A stretch of 32,847 nt of DNA from Pseudomonadota bacterium (GTDB taxonomy: Bacteria; Pseudomonadota; Alphaproteobacteria; Rhizobiales; Hyphomicrobiaceae). The stretch is taken from NCBI GenBank assembly GCA_003242645.1, contig QGVC01000004.1, positions 1 through 32,847 on the forward strand, written 5' to 3'. The notes beneath the pieces were generated by a model that did no database searches, was not told the origin of the DNA, and saw nothing but the letters and a program-made list of their open reading frames with translations. Positions 1-9,701 of the stretch are shown here, one piece after another. Each line of letters begins with the position of its first letter. Position 1 is the stretch's first letter. Made by a program: the position numbers and the translations under genes.

Positions 1-968
1 AGTTTGTTCTGCGTTGTATCCTCCCGGCTCATCCGCCATTCGAATGAAAAGGGTCGGCCGGGCTCCGCGTAACCGCAATAGTGACCTTCCTCGAGTCCCG
101 CATTGCCGGCGCTCACAACGACGGTGCACGGAAGACCGCTGCCGTTAGCGCCGCGGCGGGCAAGCTCGGTGATCTTGCGCTCAACGGTCGAGCGGCCGTC
201 ATGGGCCCCTGCGTACGCGCCGATGCTCAAATTGACGACGAGCGCCTTGGCTCTGTGCCGGCAGGCGATGTCATAAACATGGTCGAGAGCGTCGACGATT
301 GCAGATGCCTCGTCATAGCTCCGCCAACCGCGCCAGACCGGTTCGGATGCGGGCTGCCAGGATCGCCAAGTAGGGCGGCCCAATTCGTCTTCTTCTTTCC
401 AATGATGATCTGGTAGGGCGAGCTGGATGCCGATCAGGTCGGCAGCTGGCGCGACGCCTCGAAACCCCGCGACCGGGCTGCCAGCAGCAATCGACGCGAT
501 GCTTGTTCCGTGAGCACCGGCTTCAACGCCGGATCGCCCGAAATAGTTGGCGTGCGGATCGTATTGTGTATCAGCGACGGACCGCGATCCCGCTTGTTCA
601 CACTCTTCGATGAGCTGATTGATGACACTCTCGTCGAGCTCGCGTCCGGTATTTTGATCGACTATGCACTTGAACCGCGTTCGACCGTTAGCGGTTCGAA
701 AGCACGGGTGCAGAATATCGAAGCCGTAGTCGATAAAGGCGATGGCAACGCCGCGGCCATCCAGGCCGCTTTCAAGCGGCGGTATCCCCATTTCTTGGAG
801 TATGCGGGCGTTGAAATACTGCGCACGCCTAGACATCGAGCATTCCGGCATTCGAAAGGCGAGTGGCTGATGCCCTGCCGGAGGTAGCGTTGGGCTCAGC
901 GCACTCGCGGTACGCAGCACTACGGCTAGAGTTATAGCGCTCGATGCGACCGAAATTCTCCCAGGCAA
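1..968 (-). CDS. Subtilisin-like serine peptidase (S8 family), C-terminus cut by left window edge
   Basis: The minus-strand frame is open from the left edge to a stop just upstream of position 968 and reads as a subtilase. The first third of the catalytic machinery is visible: the Asp motif AFIDYGFD (Asp about residue 80), the His motif HGTSIASIAAG (His about 153), a VVNLSIG strand and VVVSAGNAG with the oxyanion-hole Asn at about 289. The catalytic Ser lies beyond the window. The start is uncertain. The only start codon that keeps the hydrophobic N-terminal stretch SVASSAITLAVVL (a likely signal peptide, so an exported enzyme) is TTG at 968, right after an in-frame TAA and without a clear ribosome-binding site. 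In-frame ATGs at 851 and 836 would give a cytoplasmic form. It follows the nitroreductase on the same strand with an 82-base gap. The substrate is unknown. The family call is firm; the start is not. Confidence 0.85.
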   Translation of the reverse strand, partial: MPGRISVASSAITLAVVLRTASALSPTLPPAGHQPLAFRMPECSMSRRAQYFNARILQEMGIPPLESGLDGRGVAIAFIDYGFDILHPCFRTANGRTRFKCIVDQNTGRELDESVINQLIEECEQAGSRSVADTQYDPHANYFGRSGVEAGAHGTSIASIAAGSPVAGFRGVAPAADLIGIQLALPDHHWKEEDELGRPTWRSWQPASEPVWRGWRSYDEASAIVDALDHVYDIACRHRAKALVVNLSIGAYAGAHDGRSTVERKITELARRGANGSGLPCTVVVSAGNAGLEEGHYCGYAEPGRPFSFEWRMSREDTTQNK

Positions 969-1050
969 TTACCCAGGTGTTGTCGGGCATACGCCGTGGC
1001 AAATGGTAGGTTAACGCGCCGAGAGACCGGCTTTGGTTTTCGGTCGGAAC

Positions 1051-1731
1051 CTAGTCCGGAAGTCGATCCATGAATGTGGTGAAGGACGATACGGGTTCAC
1101 GGTCGGTGCGGAACTGGTTCACCTTCGCTTCGGGATCGGCATAGCCCAGCGCCATTCCGCAGACGAGAATTTGATCGGAAGGAATGCCGAGCCGCTTCTC
1201 GATAATGTGGTGATATTGGCAGAACGCCGCCTGCGGACAGGTCTCGAGGCCGAAGGAGCGCGCGGCAATCATGATCGACTGGAGAAACATGCCGTAGTCG
1301 AGCCATGCACCGAGCCCGAGATCGCGGTCGATCGTGAAAAACAAGCCGACGGGCGCATCGAAGAACAGAAAATTTCGAGCATGTTGGGCCTTCGAAGCGG
1401 CCCGATCTCCTTTCGCAATCCCGAGCAGGCCATAGAGCCCCCACCCCGTTTTGCGGCGGCGAGCCAGATAGGGCTCACGCCACTGGCGCATATAGTAGAA
1501 GTAATCGTAATGGGCGGGTTCATCGCGCATGAACCGCTCATAAAGATCGCGGGCAAGTTGCTCCTTCGCTTCCCCTTCCAGCACCCAAACTCGCCATGGC
1601 TGCGCGTTGTTACCCGAAGGAGCGCGGCTGGCGATTTCGAGAATTTGCTCGATCAATGCGCGCGGCACTGGTTTGGAAAGAAACGCGCGAATGCTCCGCC
1701 GGCCAGTGATGGCTTCCTCTACAGTCATCAT
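1051..1731 (-). CDS. Nitroreductase family protein (FMN-dependent)
   Basis: This 226-residue protein has the standard layout of single-domain FMN nitroreductases. The N-terminal RRSIRAF motif contacts the FMN phosphate, APSGNNAQPWRV sits near residues 37-48, and the C-terminal part carries GLETCPQAAF and a VCGMALGYAD segment typical of the fold. Such enzymes reduce nitroaromatics, quinones or related substrates with NAD(P)H in the cytoplasm; the physiological substrate cannot be read from sequence. The protein starts with two consecutive Met codons, so the start could be 1731 or 1728. It lies divergent from the enoyl-CoA hydratase at 1932, leaving about 200 bases for two promoters, and upstream of the S8 peptidase on the same strand. 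No frameshift or missing motif was seen. Confidence 0.9.
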   Translation of the reverse strand: MMTVEEAITGRRSIRAFLSKPVPRALIEQILEIASRAPSGNNAQPWRVWVLEGEAKEQLARDLYERFMRDEPAHYDYFYYMRQWREPYLARRRKTGWGLYGLLGIAKGDRAASKAQHARNFLFFDAPVGLFFTIDRDLGLGAWLDYGMFLQSIMIAARSFGLETCPQAAFCQYHHIIEKRLGIPSDQILVCGMALGYADPEAKVNQFRTDREPVSSFTTFMDRLPD

Positions 1732-1931
1732 GTCTCAGGTGATTCCGGACTGTGAAACGAATTGAATGTTCGAAAGCTTAGGCTGTTCGCGGTGCTCAAG
1801 CTAGCCGTCACGAAGCGGAGCTGCAGCTCCGCGGATGCAGGTTGCGGTTGATCTTGCTAAGGCATAGGCTCTCGGCGCCAAGGCCGGTGATAGGCCCTTG
1901 GTAGTGTCGCGATCTCGTTGGAGGAGCCGCC

Positions 1932-2702
1932 ATGTCCGTGGTTCTTGCCGAGCAACCAGCGGCTGGAGTTCTGCTGCTGCGGATCAACAGACCGGAAGCC
2001 CGTAACGCTCTCAACATGGAGGTCCGAAAAGCTCTTGTCGATGAGCTCGAGTCTGCTGCGGCAAATCCGGAAATCCGCGCAGCGATTATCACGGGCAATG
2101 AAAAGGCATTCGCGGCTGGGGCCGACATTCGGGAGATGCGTGATCTCGGCCCAATCGAGGCGATGCAGCGCGGTGCGCACAAGCTCTGGGATCGGATCGC
2201 TGCGTTTCCCAAGCCCTTGATCGCAGCCGTGAATGGCTACGCGCTCGGCGGCGGGTGCGAGCTGGCGCTTCACTGCGACATCATCATCGCGGGCGAGAGC
2301 GCAAAGTTTGGACAGCCAGAGGTGAAGGTTGGCATTTTGCCAGGCGGCTCGGGCACCCAGCGGCTGGTCCGCGCTGTGGGCAAGTACAAGGCCATGCTGC
2401 TGATTCTCACCGGCGAGATGATCGGCGCACGAGAAGCCAGCGAGATGGGATTGGTGAGTCGTGTCGTTTCGGACGACCAGGTTGTCTCGCACGCGATAGA
2501 GATGGCCGCTGGCATTGCGAAGCTGGCACCACTAGCCGTTGAGCTGGCCAAGGAGGTTGTGCTGGCCGGCCAAGATGCCTCCCTCGCCTCCGGCTTGAGC
2601 CTGGAGCGCAAAGCTCTGTGGCTTGCGTTCGCGACGGAGGACAAGCGCGAGGGCATGTCAGCTTTCCTTGAGAAGCGGCCGCCGAATTTCAAGGGGAAGT
2701 AA
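1932..2702 (+). CDS. Enoyl-CoA hydratase/isomerase (PaaF-like crotonase)
   Basis: A 256-residue crotonase-fold protein that should hydrate a trans-2-enoyl-CoA to the 3-hydroxyacyl-CoA. The oxyanion-hole segment AGADI is at residues 62-66 and GGGCE at 106-110. Both catalytic glutamates of the family are present, 20 residues apart (Glu110 and Glu130 in GQPE), so hydratase activity rather than another crotonase reaction is expected. The start ATG has GGAGGAG six bases upstream. The next gene, a 3-hydroxyacyl-CoA dehydrogenase, begins five bases after the stop, so the two form an operon carrying out consecutive beta-oxidation steps. The closest subfamily by eye is PaaF (2,3-dehydroadipyl-CoA hydratase of phenylacetate degradation). 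No other paa genes are visible, so a general fatty-acyl role is equally possible. Confidence 0.9.
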   Translation: MSVVLAEQPAAGVLLLRINRPEARNALNMEVRKALVDELESAAANPEIRAAIITGNEKAFAAGADIREMRDLGPIEAMQRGAHKLWDRIAAFPKPLIAAVNGYALGGGCELALHCDIIIAGESAKFGQPEVKVGILPGGSGTQRLVRAVGKYKAMLLILTGEMIGAREASEMGLVSRVVSDDQVVSHAIEMAAGIAKLAPLAVELAKEVVLAGQDASLASGLSLERKALWLAFATEDKREGMSAFLEKRPPNFKGK

Positions 2703-2706
2703 TCGC

Positions 2707-4239
2707 ATGCCGTTGGATCCCCACCGGGAAGATCTGGTCATCGGCGTTGTCGGTACCGGCACCATGGGCCGCGGGATCGTTCAAGTGGCGGCCCAGGGTG
2801 GCATGCGGGTTATCGCTTACGACGAGAATCCAGAAGCAGCTGAAGCGGCATTGCAAGAAATCCAGCACGCTTTGGCACGGCTAGTCGAAAAGGGCCGCAC
2901 CGACAAGGCCGCCGCAGATGCAGCCGTTGCGCGAATCTCGATCGCCGACTCGCTGGCGCAGATCGCGACGGCTGATGTCATCATCGAGGCGATCATCGAA
3001 CGTCTCGATACCAAGCAAGAGCTGTTCGCAACGCTGGATCGCCTGGCCAGTCCGGACGCGATCATCGCCTCCAATACATCGTCCCTTCCAATTACGGCCA
3101 TTGCGGCGTCTTGCGAACGCCCTGAGCGGGTCGCCGGAATGCACTTCTTCAACCCGGTGCCGCTCATGAAGCTGGTGGAAATCATCCCTGGCCTGAAGAC
3201 GGCACCCTCGGTGATCCAGGCCCTTACGGTGATTGCCCGCCGGATGACCCGCGTGCCGGTCGTTTGCACCGACAGCCCGGGCTTTATCGTCAATCACATC
3301 GGTCGGGCCTACGTTCCGGAGGCGGCGCGTCTCGTGGCCGAGGGCATAGCCGAGCCGGTCGACATCGATCGGATCATGACCGAGGCCGTCGGAATGAGAA
3401 TGGGGCCGTTCGCATTGCTGGACCTCATCGGCTCGGATGTCTCCGTTTCCGTGATGGAGAGCCTTTGGGGTCAATTCTATTGCGAGCCAATGTATGCCCC
3501 GCACCCGATCCTAAAGGTGCGAGTTGCCGGCGGTTTCTACGGCCGCAAGTCCGGGGCCGGATGGTACACCTATGAGAACGGCCAGCGTATCGAGCCCCCG
3601 CGTGCTGAGCCTCCCGCGGCGCGCCCGCGATCGGTGTGGGTCAGCTCGCAAAATCCTGCAGGGCGCGACAAGGCCATAGCGCTTCTCAAGCGGCTTGGAG
3701 CTTCAATCGAGACGAGTGCGAAGCCGAGTGCTGAGGCATTATGCATTGTCACGCCGACCAGCCGTGACTGCACCAGCGAGGTCATCCAGCAAGGGCTCGA
3801 TGTCCGGCGAACAGTCGCGCTGGACACGCACTTCGCTTACGACAAGCACCGAACATTGATGTTGCCTCCGGGCATTGATCCTGCCATGCGGGAGGCTGCT
3901 CACGGACTGCTGGCGTCAGATGGTGCCGGTGTGAGCGTCATCAGTGACAGCCCAGGCTTCGTCGCGCCTCGGATCGTGGCGCACATCATCAACGTCGGCT
4001 GTCAGGTTGCCCAACAGAAGATTGCCTCACCGTCAGACATCGACCTCGGAGCGAAGCTGGGCTTGTCTTATCCGTACGGGCCCCTGGAGTGGGGTGATCG
4101 GCTAGGGCCTGAATGGGTCCTTGAGGTGCTGGAAGAGCTCCAGCGCACTTATGGGGAGCCTCGCTATCGTCCATCGCCTTGGCTGAAACGGCGAGCGCGC
4201 CTCGGTCTGTCGCTGACGACCCCGGATGGGCGATGTTGA
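2707..4239 (+). CDS. 3-hydroxyacyl-CoA dehydrogenase (PaaH-like, two-domain)
   Basis: A 510-residue NAD-dependent dehydrogenase that oxidises 3-hydroxyacyl-CoA to 3-ketoacyl-CoA. The Rossmann motif GTGTMG is at residues 16-21. The substrate motif SNTSS is near 122-126 and the catalytic His is in HFFNP (about 146). A helical C-terminal domain follows, then a second helical domain (GFVAPRIVAHIINVG, then PYGPLEWGDRLG) as in the long PaaH/PaaC type of about 500 residues. The frame extends upstream to 2623 inside the hydratase gene. The ATG at 2707 is preferred because AGGGGAAG lies just upstream and the Rossmann fold then starts at the usual distance. It is transcriptionally coupled to the hydratase. 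No clear terminator follows on this strand; the hairpin at 4341-4369 has its T-tract on the other strand. Confidence 0.9.
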   Translation: MPLDPHREDLVIGVVGTGTMGRGIVQVAAQGGMRVIAYDENPEAAEAALQEIQHALARLVEKGRTDKAAADAAVARISIADSLAQIATADVIIEAIIERLDTKQELFATLDRLASPDAIIASNTSSLPITAIAASCERPERVAGMHFFNPVPLMKLVEIIPGLKTAPSVIQALTVIARRMTRVPVVCTDSPGFIVNHIGRAYVPEAARLVAEGIAEPVDIDRIMTEAVGMRMGPFALLDLIGSDVSVSVMESLWGQFYCEPMYAPHPILKVRVAGGFYGRKSGAGWYTYENGQRIEPPRAEPPAARPRSVWVSSQNPAGRDKAIALLKRLGASIETSAKPSAEALCIVTPTSRDCTSEVIQQGLDVRRTVALDTHFAYDKHRTLMLPPGIDPAMREAAHGLLASDGAGVSVISDSPGFVAPRIVAHIINVGCQVAQQKIASPSDIDLGAKLGLSYPYGPLEWGDRLGPEWVLEVLEELQRTYGEPRYRPSPWLKRRARLGLSLTTPDGRC

Positions 4240-4334
4240 GTGACGAGGCTGCCACGAAGACGGATCAGTTTCGTGCTGTGATGTGACTGACTCTCGGTGT
4301 CCCAGCCGAGGAATCGTGCTCAACAGCTCAACCA

Positions 4335-4369
4335 CCAAAAAACCGCCCTCTCACGGCGAGAGAGCGGTT
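4335..4369 (-). terminator. Rho-independent terminator of the sucC operon
   Basis: A 12-base inverted repeat (4341-4352 with 4358-4369, one mismatch, five-base loop) is followed on the minus strand by a run of six T. It begins 25 bases after the sucC stop codon. It closes the zapE/mdh/OsmC/RidA/sucC gene string and shows that no sucD follows in the same transcript. Confidence 0.85.
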
Positions 4370-4393
4370 CGGTCACGGTGAGTTAATTGCTCG

Positions 4394-5593
4394 TTATGCT
4401 GCCTGCTTCACTTCCGCGGTGATCTTCTGAGCTGCGTCCGCGAGATCGTCCGCCGGGATGATCTTCAAACCGCTCTCAGCCAAAATCTTCTTGCCGAGAT
4501 CGACGTTGGTGCCTTCGAGCCGTACGACCAGCGGAACCTTGATCTCCATCTCGCGCGCTGCCGCGACGACACCTTCGGCGATGATGTCGCAACGCATGAT
4601 GCCGCCGAAGATGTTGACCAGAATGCCCTTTACCGCAGGGTCGGAGAGAATGATCTTGAAGGCCGCCTGCACCTTCTCCTTGGAGGCGCCGCCACCGACG
4701 TCAAGGAAGTTCGCAGGCTCCGCACCGTAGAGCTTGATGATGTCCATGGTCGCCATGGCGAGGCCGGCGCCGTTCACCATGCAACCGATGTTGCCATCGA
4801 GCTTGACGTAGGAGAGGTCGTACTTCGACGCCTCGACCTCCATCGGATCTTCTTCGTCGAGGTCGCGAAGCTCCTGGATGTCCTTGTGCCGGAAAAGGGC
4901 GTTCGAGTCGAAGTTCATCTTCGCGTCGAGGCACAGGAGCTTGCCTTCCTTCGTGACGATCAGCGGGTTGACCTCAAGCAGGCTCATGTCCTTTTCGACA
5001 AAGAGCCGGTAGAGGTCGCCAACCATCTTCACGCACTGGTTGACCTGATCGCCTGTCAGCCCGAGCGCGAACGCGATCTTCCGTCCGTGGAATGGGGAAT
5101 ATCCAGTCGCCGGGTCGATCGAGAGCGTGAAGATTTTCTCAGGCGTCTCATGCGCGACCTGCTCGATATCCATGCCGCCGGCCTGCGACGCGATGAACGC
5201 GATGCGGCTGGTGCTGCGGTCGACAAGCGCTGATAGATAAAGCTCGCGGTCGATCTCGGAACCATTCTCGATGTAGAGCCGCTTGACTACACGCCCTGCT
5301 GGACCGGTCTGAACCGTGACGAGCGTATTGCCGAGCATTTGCTCAGCGTACGTGCGCACCTCGTCAATCGACTTGGCGAGGCGAACGCCGCCCTTGTCAC
5401 CTGCGGCAGGCTCCTTGAACTTGCCCTTGCCGCGCCCGCCGGCATGGATCTGCGCCTTCACCACCCACACGGGGCCAGGGAGCTTTTGGGCCGCTGCGAC
5501 GGCTTCGTCGACCGTGAAAGCCGGGTATCCAGTGGGGGTCGGGATCCCATACTGCCGGAACAGCTCTTTGGCTTGGTATTCGTGGATATTCAT
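4394..5593 (-). CDS. sucC: Succinate-CoA ligase, beta subunit
   Basis: A 399-residue beta subunit of the TCA-cycle enzyme that couples succinyl-CoA cleavage to ADP (or GDP) phosphorylation. It opens with the family signature [12 protein letters not shown] and has an N-terminal ATP-grasp domain ([33 protein letters not shown]). It ends with the ligase-CoA domain containing [17 protein letters not shown]. Length is normal and no lesions are seen. The start is supported by AGGA eight bases upstream. It needs an alpha subunit (SucD), normally encoded immediately downstream in alphaproteobacteria. Here a terminator follows and the next gene is convergent, so SucD must be elsewhere. The related malate-CoA ligase subunit MtkA was considered; the sequence reads more like SucC. 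Confidence 0.93.
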   Translation of the reverse strand: MNIHEYQAKELFRQYGIPTPTGYPAFTVDEAVAAAQKLPGPVWVVKAQIHAGGRGKGKFKEPAAGDKGGVRLAKSIDEVRTYAEQMLGNTLVTVQTGPAGRVVKRLYIENGSEIDRELYLSALVDRSTSRIAFIASQAGGMDIEQVAHETPEKIFTLSIDPATGYSPFHGRKIAFALGLTGDQVNQCVKMVGDLYRLFVEKDMSLLEVNPLIVTKEGKLLCLDAKMNFDSNALFRHKDIQELRDLDEEDPMEVEASKYDLSYVKLDGNIGCMVNGAGLAMATMDIIKLYGAEPANFLDVGGGASKEKVQAAFKIILSDPAVKGILVNIFGGIMRCDIIAEGVVAAAREMEIKVPLVVRLEGTNVDLGKKILAESGLKIIPADDLADAAQKITAEVKQAA

Positions 5594-5686
5594 CGTGCAG
5601 TTCCTGTCATGCGATAGGTGCGACCACCGCTAGCTCCCTATTCGGGCGGGACGAATGGTGTTGCTCCTGGCGTTCACAGCGTGTGG

Positions 5687-6070
5687 TCAGGTTGTCCTTT
5701 GTGCGATAGCCTCGATCTCGACGCGGGCCCCAAGGGGAAGGGCGGCGACCTGGATGGTCGAGCGGGCCGGGAAAGGCGGGACCATGTACTGGGCGTAGAC
5801 CTCGTTCATGGCAGCGAAATCAGCCATGTCCGTGAGGAAAACGGTCGTCTTCACCACGTGCTCAAAGCCGAGGCCCGCCGCCGCGAGAACCTTCTTCAAA
5901 TTCTCCAGACACTGGCGGGTTTGCGCACCGATGTCCCCCTCGACGAGCTTGCCCGTGGCGCTGTCGACGTGAACCTGTCCCGACAAGAAAACGAACTGCC
6001 CAGTATCGATGGCAAGAGAGTACGGTCCGGCCGCGGAAAGAGGTTCAGCATCAATCGCCTTCTTTGTCAT
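5687..6070 (-). CDS. RidA/YjgF family enamine/imine deaminase
   Basis: A 127-residue RidA-family protein, a small trimeric cytosolic enzyme. The family hydrolyses reactive enamine/imine intermediates from PLP enzymes, which protects PLP-dependent proteins. Visible signatures are GPYSLAIDTGQFVFLSGQ, the TTVFLTDM strand and PFPARSTIQVAALPLGARVEIEAIA. The Arg that binds the carboxylate of the intermediate is present (about Arg103), as is the later Glu (about 120), so it looks like an active member rather than a regulatory paralogue. The frame is open further upstream, but the ATG at 6070 has AAGGAGAG at a good distance and matches the family length. It lies 50 bases after the OsmC gene and 93 bases before sucC, inside the mdh-sucC string. 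Confidence 0.92.
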   Translation of the reverse strand: MTKKAIDAEPLSAAGPYSLAIDTGQFVFLSGQVHVDSATGKLVEGDIGAQTRQCLENLKKVLAAAGLGFEHVVKTTVFLTDMADFAAMNEVYAQYMVPPFPARSTIQVAALPLGARVEIEAIAQRTT

Positions 6071-6120
6071 CGTTCCACTCTCCTTAGTGCGGACTACTGC
6101 AGCCGGACCGCGATAGCGGA

Positions 6121-6546
6121 TCAAGACTCCAGCTTGGCATCCATGGTGATCTTAGCGTTGAGCACCTTGGACACGGGGCAATTTTCCTTGGCTGTATTGG
6201 CAGCTTTCTCGAAGGCAGCTTGATCGGCGCCCGGCACCTTGGCCTTCACGTCAAGATGGACCGCCGTGATGGCGAAACCGTTGTCGGTCTTTTCCAGCGT
6301 GACCGTGGCGTTGGTCTTGATGCTTTCCGGCGTGAAGCCGGCGTTCCCGAGCTGTGCGGATAAGGCCATCGAGAAGCAGCCTGCATGCGCTGCCGCGATC
6401 AGCTCCTCAGGGTTCGTCCCGACGCCCTGCTCGAAACGCGTGCCGAAGGAGTACTGAGCATTCGATAACAAAGTGCTGCCGGTCGTCAGCGTGCCCTTGC
6501 CCTCCTTGAGGCTGCCCTTCCACTCAGCCGATGCTATTCTTTTCAT
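6121..6546 (-). CDS. OsmC family peroxiredoxin
   Basis: A 141-residue OsmC-type thiol peroxidase that reduces organic hydroperoxides. The two catalytic cysteines are present in their usual settings: Cys57 in HAGCFSM and Cys123 in ENCPVSK. Arg37 and the Glu residues of the active site are in the GTRFEQG-to-EELIAAAHAG segment. The start is supported by AGGAGAAG a few bases upstream. It sits 44 bases after mdh in the same direction, so it is probably co-transcribed with mdh, RidA and sucC. That placement is unusual and suggests a link between TCA flux and protection from oxidative or reactive metabolites; this link is inference only. Confidence 0.92.
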   Translation of the reverse strand: MKRIASAEWKGSLKEGKGTLTTGSTLLSNAQYSFGTRFEQGVGTNPEELIAAAHAGCFSMALSAQLGNAGFTPESIKTNATVTLEKTDNGFAITAVHLDVKAKVPGADQAAFEKAANTAKENCPVSKVLNAKITMDAKLES

Positions 6547-6590
6547 CTCGCTTCTCCTGTTCAGTTACGGGTTAAATCCCCCCGAAACGA

Positions 6591-7643
<1,053 letters not shown>

Positions 7644-7746
7644 TCAAGCCCGCGGTCGCAGCAGTCTATAGCCTCCCGGTGGTTAGCCGGAAACGCGGAT
7701 GTGTTCAAGGCGGGAGCAATCTCGAGCGGGTCCGACTTGCGTCCAA

Positions 7747-8868
7747 TCACTCGGCTGGGACCGCTTGATGTCCCCCGCGGATGTTTCGCTGGGTCAAATA
7801 GGCCTCGGACCGCATCTCCATCAGCCGCGATACCGTACGGGCGAAGAGATCCGCCCCGTCGCCGCGCACATAGAGGTGCTCGGGCTCTGCCTCCGCCGAA
7901 GCGACCAGGCAGACGCGGTTGTCGTACAGCGTATCGATGAGGTTGATGAACCGTCGTGCCTCGTTGCGGCGGTGGGGGCCGAGCACCGGTATACGTTCGA
8001 GGATGAGCGTGTGGAATGTTCGGGCGACATGCAGGTAGTCGGCGGCACCCAAAGGCTTCTCGCAGAGGTCAGCAAAGCCGAACCGCGCGACGCCCATGGC
8101 GGCCTGTGGAACGCGAAGCGTACGGCCCTTCACCTGAATGTCCATGAGCTCGCCTTTGGGCGTCCCGGTGAGCCGCAGCCAGATCTTATCCAGCTCTGCG
8201 CGCGCTGCTTCGTCGGCAGGCGTGAAGTAAAGGCGACTTCCACCGAGCTTCTCTAGTCTGAAGTCCTTGGCCGCGGCGAGCTCAAGGACGTCCATGTAGT
8301 CCTCGATGAGGTCGATGAACGGAAGAAAAAGCTGCCGGTTGAGACCGTTGCGGTACAGCTCTTGCGGCGGCGAGTTGGACGTCGCGACCACGACGACGCC
8401 GTTCTCGAAAATGACCCGGAACAATCGGCCCAGGATCATCGCATCGGCGATGTCCGTGACGTGCAGCTCATCGAAACAGAGCAACTGCGCCTCAGCTGCA
8501 GTCTGCCGCGCGACGCCTGGAATGGGATCGCCAGGCTCGGTCTGGCGGGCGCGAGCGAGGCGCTCGTGGACATCGGCCATGAACGCGTGGAAATGCACGC
8601 GCCGTTTCGGCTCGAAGGCGACGCTGGCGTGGAACAGGTCCATCAGCATCGTCTTGCCGCGGCCTACGGCGCCGTGAATGTAAATCCCGCGAGGTGGTTT
8701 ACCGTTGGCGCTGGAAAACAGGCGAAGCAGGCCGCGCCGTGGGCGCCAGCGACCAAGCTCTTGCGCCAGCACATCAAGCCGCTCCGCCGCAGCATACTGG
8801 GCTGCATCCGGTTCGATAGTGCCTGCGGAAACTAGGTCGCGATAACGCTGGAGAGGTCCTTTCGACAT
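7747..8868 (-). CDS. zapE: Cell division protein ZapE (AFG1-like AAA+ ATPase)
   Basis: A 373-residue AFG1/ZapE-type P-loop ATPase. In enteric bacteria ZapE associates with the divisome; the mitochondrial homologue Afg1/LACE1 acts in protein quality control. Walker A is GAVGRGKT (residues 66-73). Walker B is LLCFDELHVTD (about 129-139), the highly conserved family signature. A sensor-type TSN follows in VVVATSNSPPQELY, and FRRFINLIDTLY-like residues near the C-terminus (EARRFINLIDTLYDNR) are also typical. Start at MSKGPLQRYR fits the family. It reads toward mdh, as in many alphaproteobacteria, and is divergent from the GNAT gene at 9069. Confidence 0.93.
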   Translation of the reverse strand: MSKGPLQRYRDLVSAGTIEPDAAQYAAAERLDVLAQELGRWRPRRGLLRLFSSANGKPPRGIYIHGAVGRGKTMLMDLFHASVAFEPKRRVHFHAFMADVHERLARARQTEPGDPIPGVARQTAAEAQLLCFDELHVTDIADAMILGRLFRVIFENGVVVVATSNSPPQELYRNGLNRQLFLPFIDLIEDYMDVLELAAAKDFRLEKLGGSRLYFTPADEAARAELDKIWLRLTGTPKGELMDIQVKGRTLRVPQAAMGVARFGFADLCEKPLGAADYLHVARTFHTLILERIPVLGPHRRNEARRFINLIDTLYDNRVCLVASAEAEPEHLYVRGDGADLFARTVSRLMEMRSEAYLTQRNIRGGHQAVPAE

Positions 8869-9068
8869 CGGGAGTTGGGGCTACCCCGCTGCGATGCAGC
8901 GGTCAAGCAGCCAGGCATTAGCGCGGGCGGTATGCAGCGGATGGTCAACTCATCTTCGATCTGCGCAGGGCTGAACACTTGCCGATCTTGCCACGATCCC
9001 CCACTAGTTTGTTGCACTGCAGCACACTTGGCAAGAGACCTGGGTGCTACCAGGCGGAGGTTATGATC

Positions 9069-9644
9069 ATGAGCGACCACCGGTTCTGGGAAGGAACGAT
9101 CCGAAAGCTTTGGCCTGCAGAAGCGGAGAAATTTGGCCAGCACCTGCTTCGGCTCGATCCAGAAAGCCGGCGGATGCGTTTCGCGCATGCAGTCTCCGAT
9201 GCGTTCATCAAGGACTATGCGAGCCGCATCGATCTCATGGGAAGCATAGTCTATGGCTATTTCGAAGATGGTGAATTAAGGGCGGCGGCCGAATTGAGAA
9301 AGCTTGATGCCTTCTGGGGCGAAGAAGCCGAGGCTGCCTTTTCAGTCGAGAAGCCTTGGCAAAATCGCGGCATCGGCACCGAGCTGATGGGCCGGGTCAT
9401 CCGGGCTGCGCGCAATCGCGGCGTCAAGCGCCTCTATATGAGCTGTCTTGCCGAGAACACGAAGATGCAATCCATCGCTCGGAAGCACGATGCGATGCTC
9501 CGCTTCGAGCGAGGCGATGTCATCGGAGAGATTGTGCCGGAAGGGCCCGATTACTTCTCCGTTATGGCGGAGGACTTCGAAGATCGTGTGAGCTTCGTAC
9601 TGGCGGTGCTCGACCTGCAGTATCGGTCTAGGGAAGCAGCATAA
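9069..9644 (+). CDS. GNAT family N-acetyltransferase
   Basis: A 191-residue GNAT-fold protein that should transfer an acetyl group from acetyl-CoA; the acceptor is unknown. The acetyl-CoA pyrophosphate-binding motif A is clear (PWQNRGIGTELM, residues 96-107), preceded by the expected strands (SIVYGYF, AAAELRKLD) and followed by RLYMSCLAENTKMQSIARKHD. Two Met codons lie six bases apart at 9063 and 9069. The GGAGG at about 9054-9058 is correctly spaced only for 9069, so that start is chosen. It is divergent from zapE. An 8-bp GC-rich inverted repeat lies just after the stop. Confidence 0.88.
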   Translation: MSDHRFWEGTIRKLWPAEAEKFGQHLLRLDPESRRMRFAHAVSDAFIKDYASRIDLMGSIVYGYFEDGELRAAAELRKLDAFWGEEAEAAFSVEKPWQNRGIGTELMGRVIRAARNRGVKRLYMSCLAENTKMQSIARKHDAMLRFERGDVIGEIVPEGPDYFSVMAEDFEDRVSFVLAVLDLQYRSREAA

Positions 9645-9649
9645 CATTC

Positions 9650-9674
9650 AGGCCGCAACTCGATGCTGCGGCCT
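9650..9674 (+). terminator. Possible hairpin terminator after the GNAT gene
   Basis: AGGCCGCA (9650-9657) is the exact complement of TGCGGCCT (9667-9674), with a nine-base loop, starting six bases after the GNAT stop. There is no T-tract, so it may be only a processing or stability hairpin between two convergent genes. Confidence 0.4.
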
Positions 9675-9701
9675 CGATACAGTCCGCAATTCACGCCAGC
9701 A

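Noticed and set aside
81..887. Plus-strand open frames at the left edge
   Set aside because: They are shadows of the S8 peptidase gene on the minus strand, whose Asp, His and Asn motifs are unmistakable.
961..1020. Isolated TTAA half-sites (also near 6570 and 27068) as further CtrA boxes
   Set aside because: Only single TTAA elements occur there, without a second half-site seven bases away, so they are expected by chance.
1033..1755. A 240-codon plus-strand open frame opposite the nitroreductase
   Set aside because: The minus-strand protein has clear nitroreductase motifs; the plus-strand frame has none and no ribosome-binding site.
4394..5593. Malate-CoA ligase (MtkA) rather than SucC, given the nearby malyl-CoA gene
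   Set aside because: The N-terminus and overall sequence read as SucC and no mtkB is adjacent; the serine-cycle neighbours of mtk are absent.
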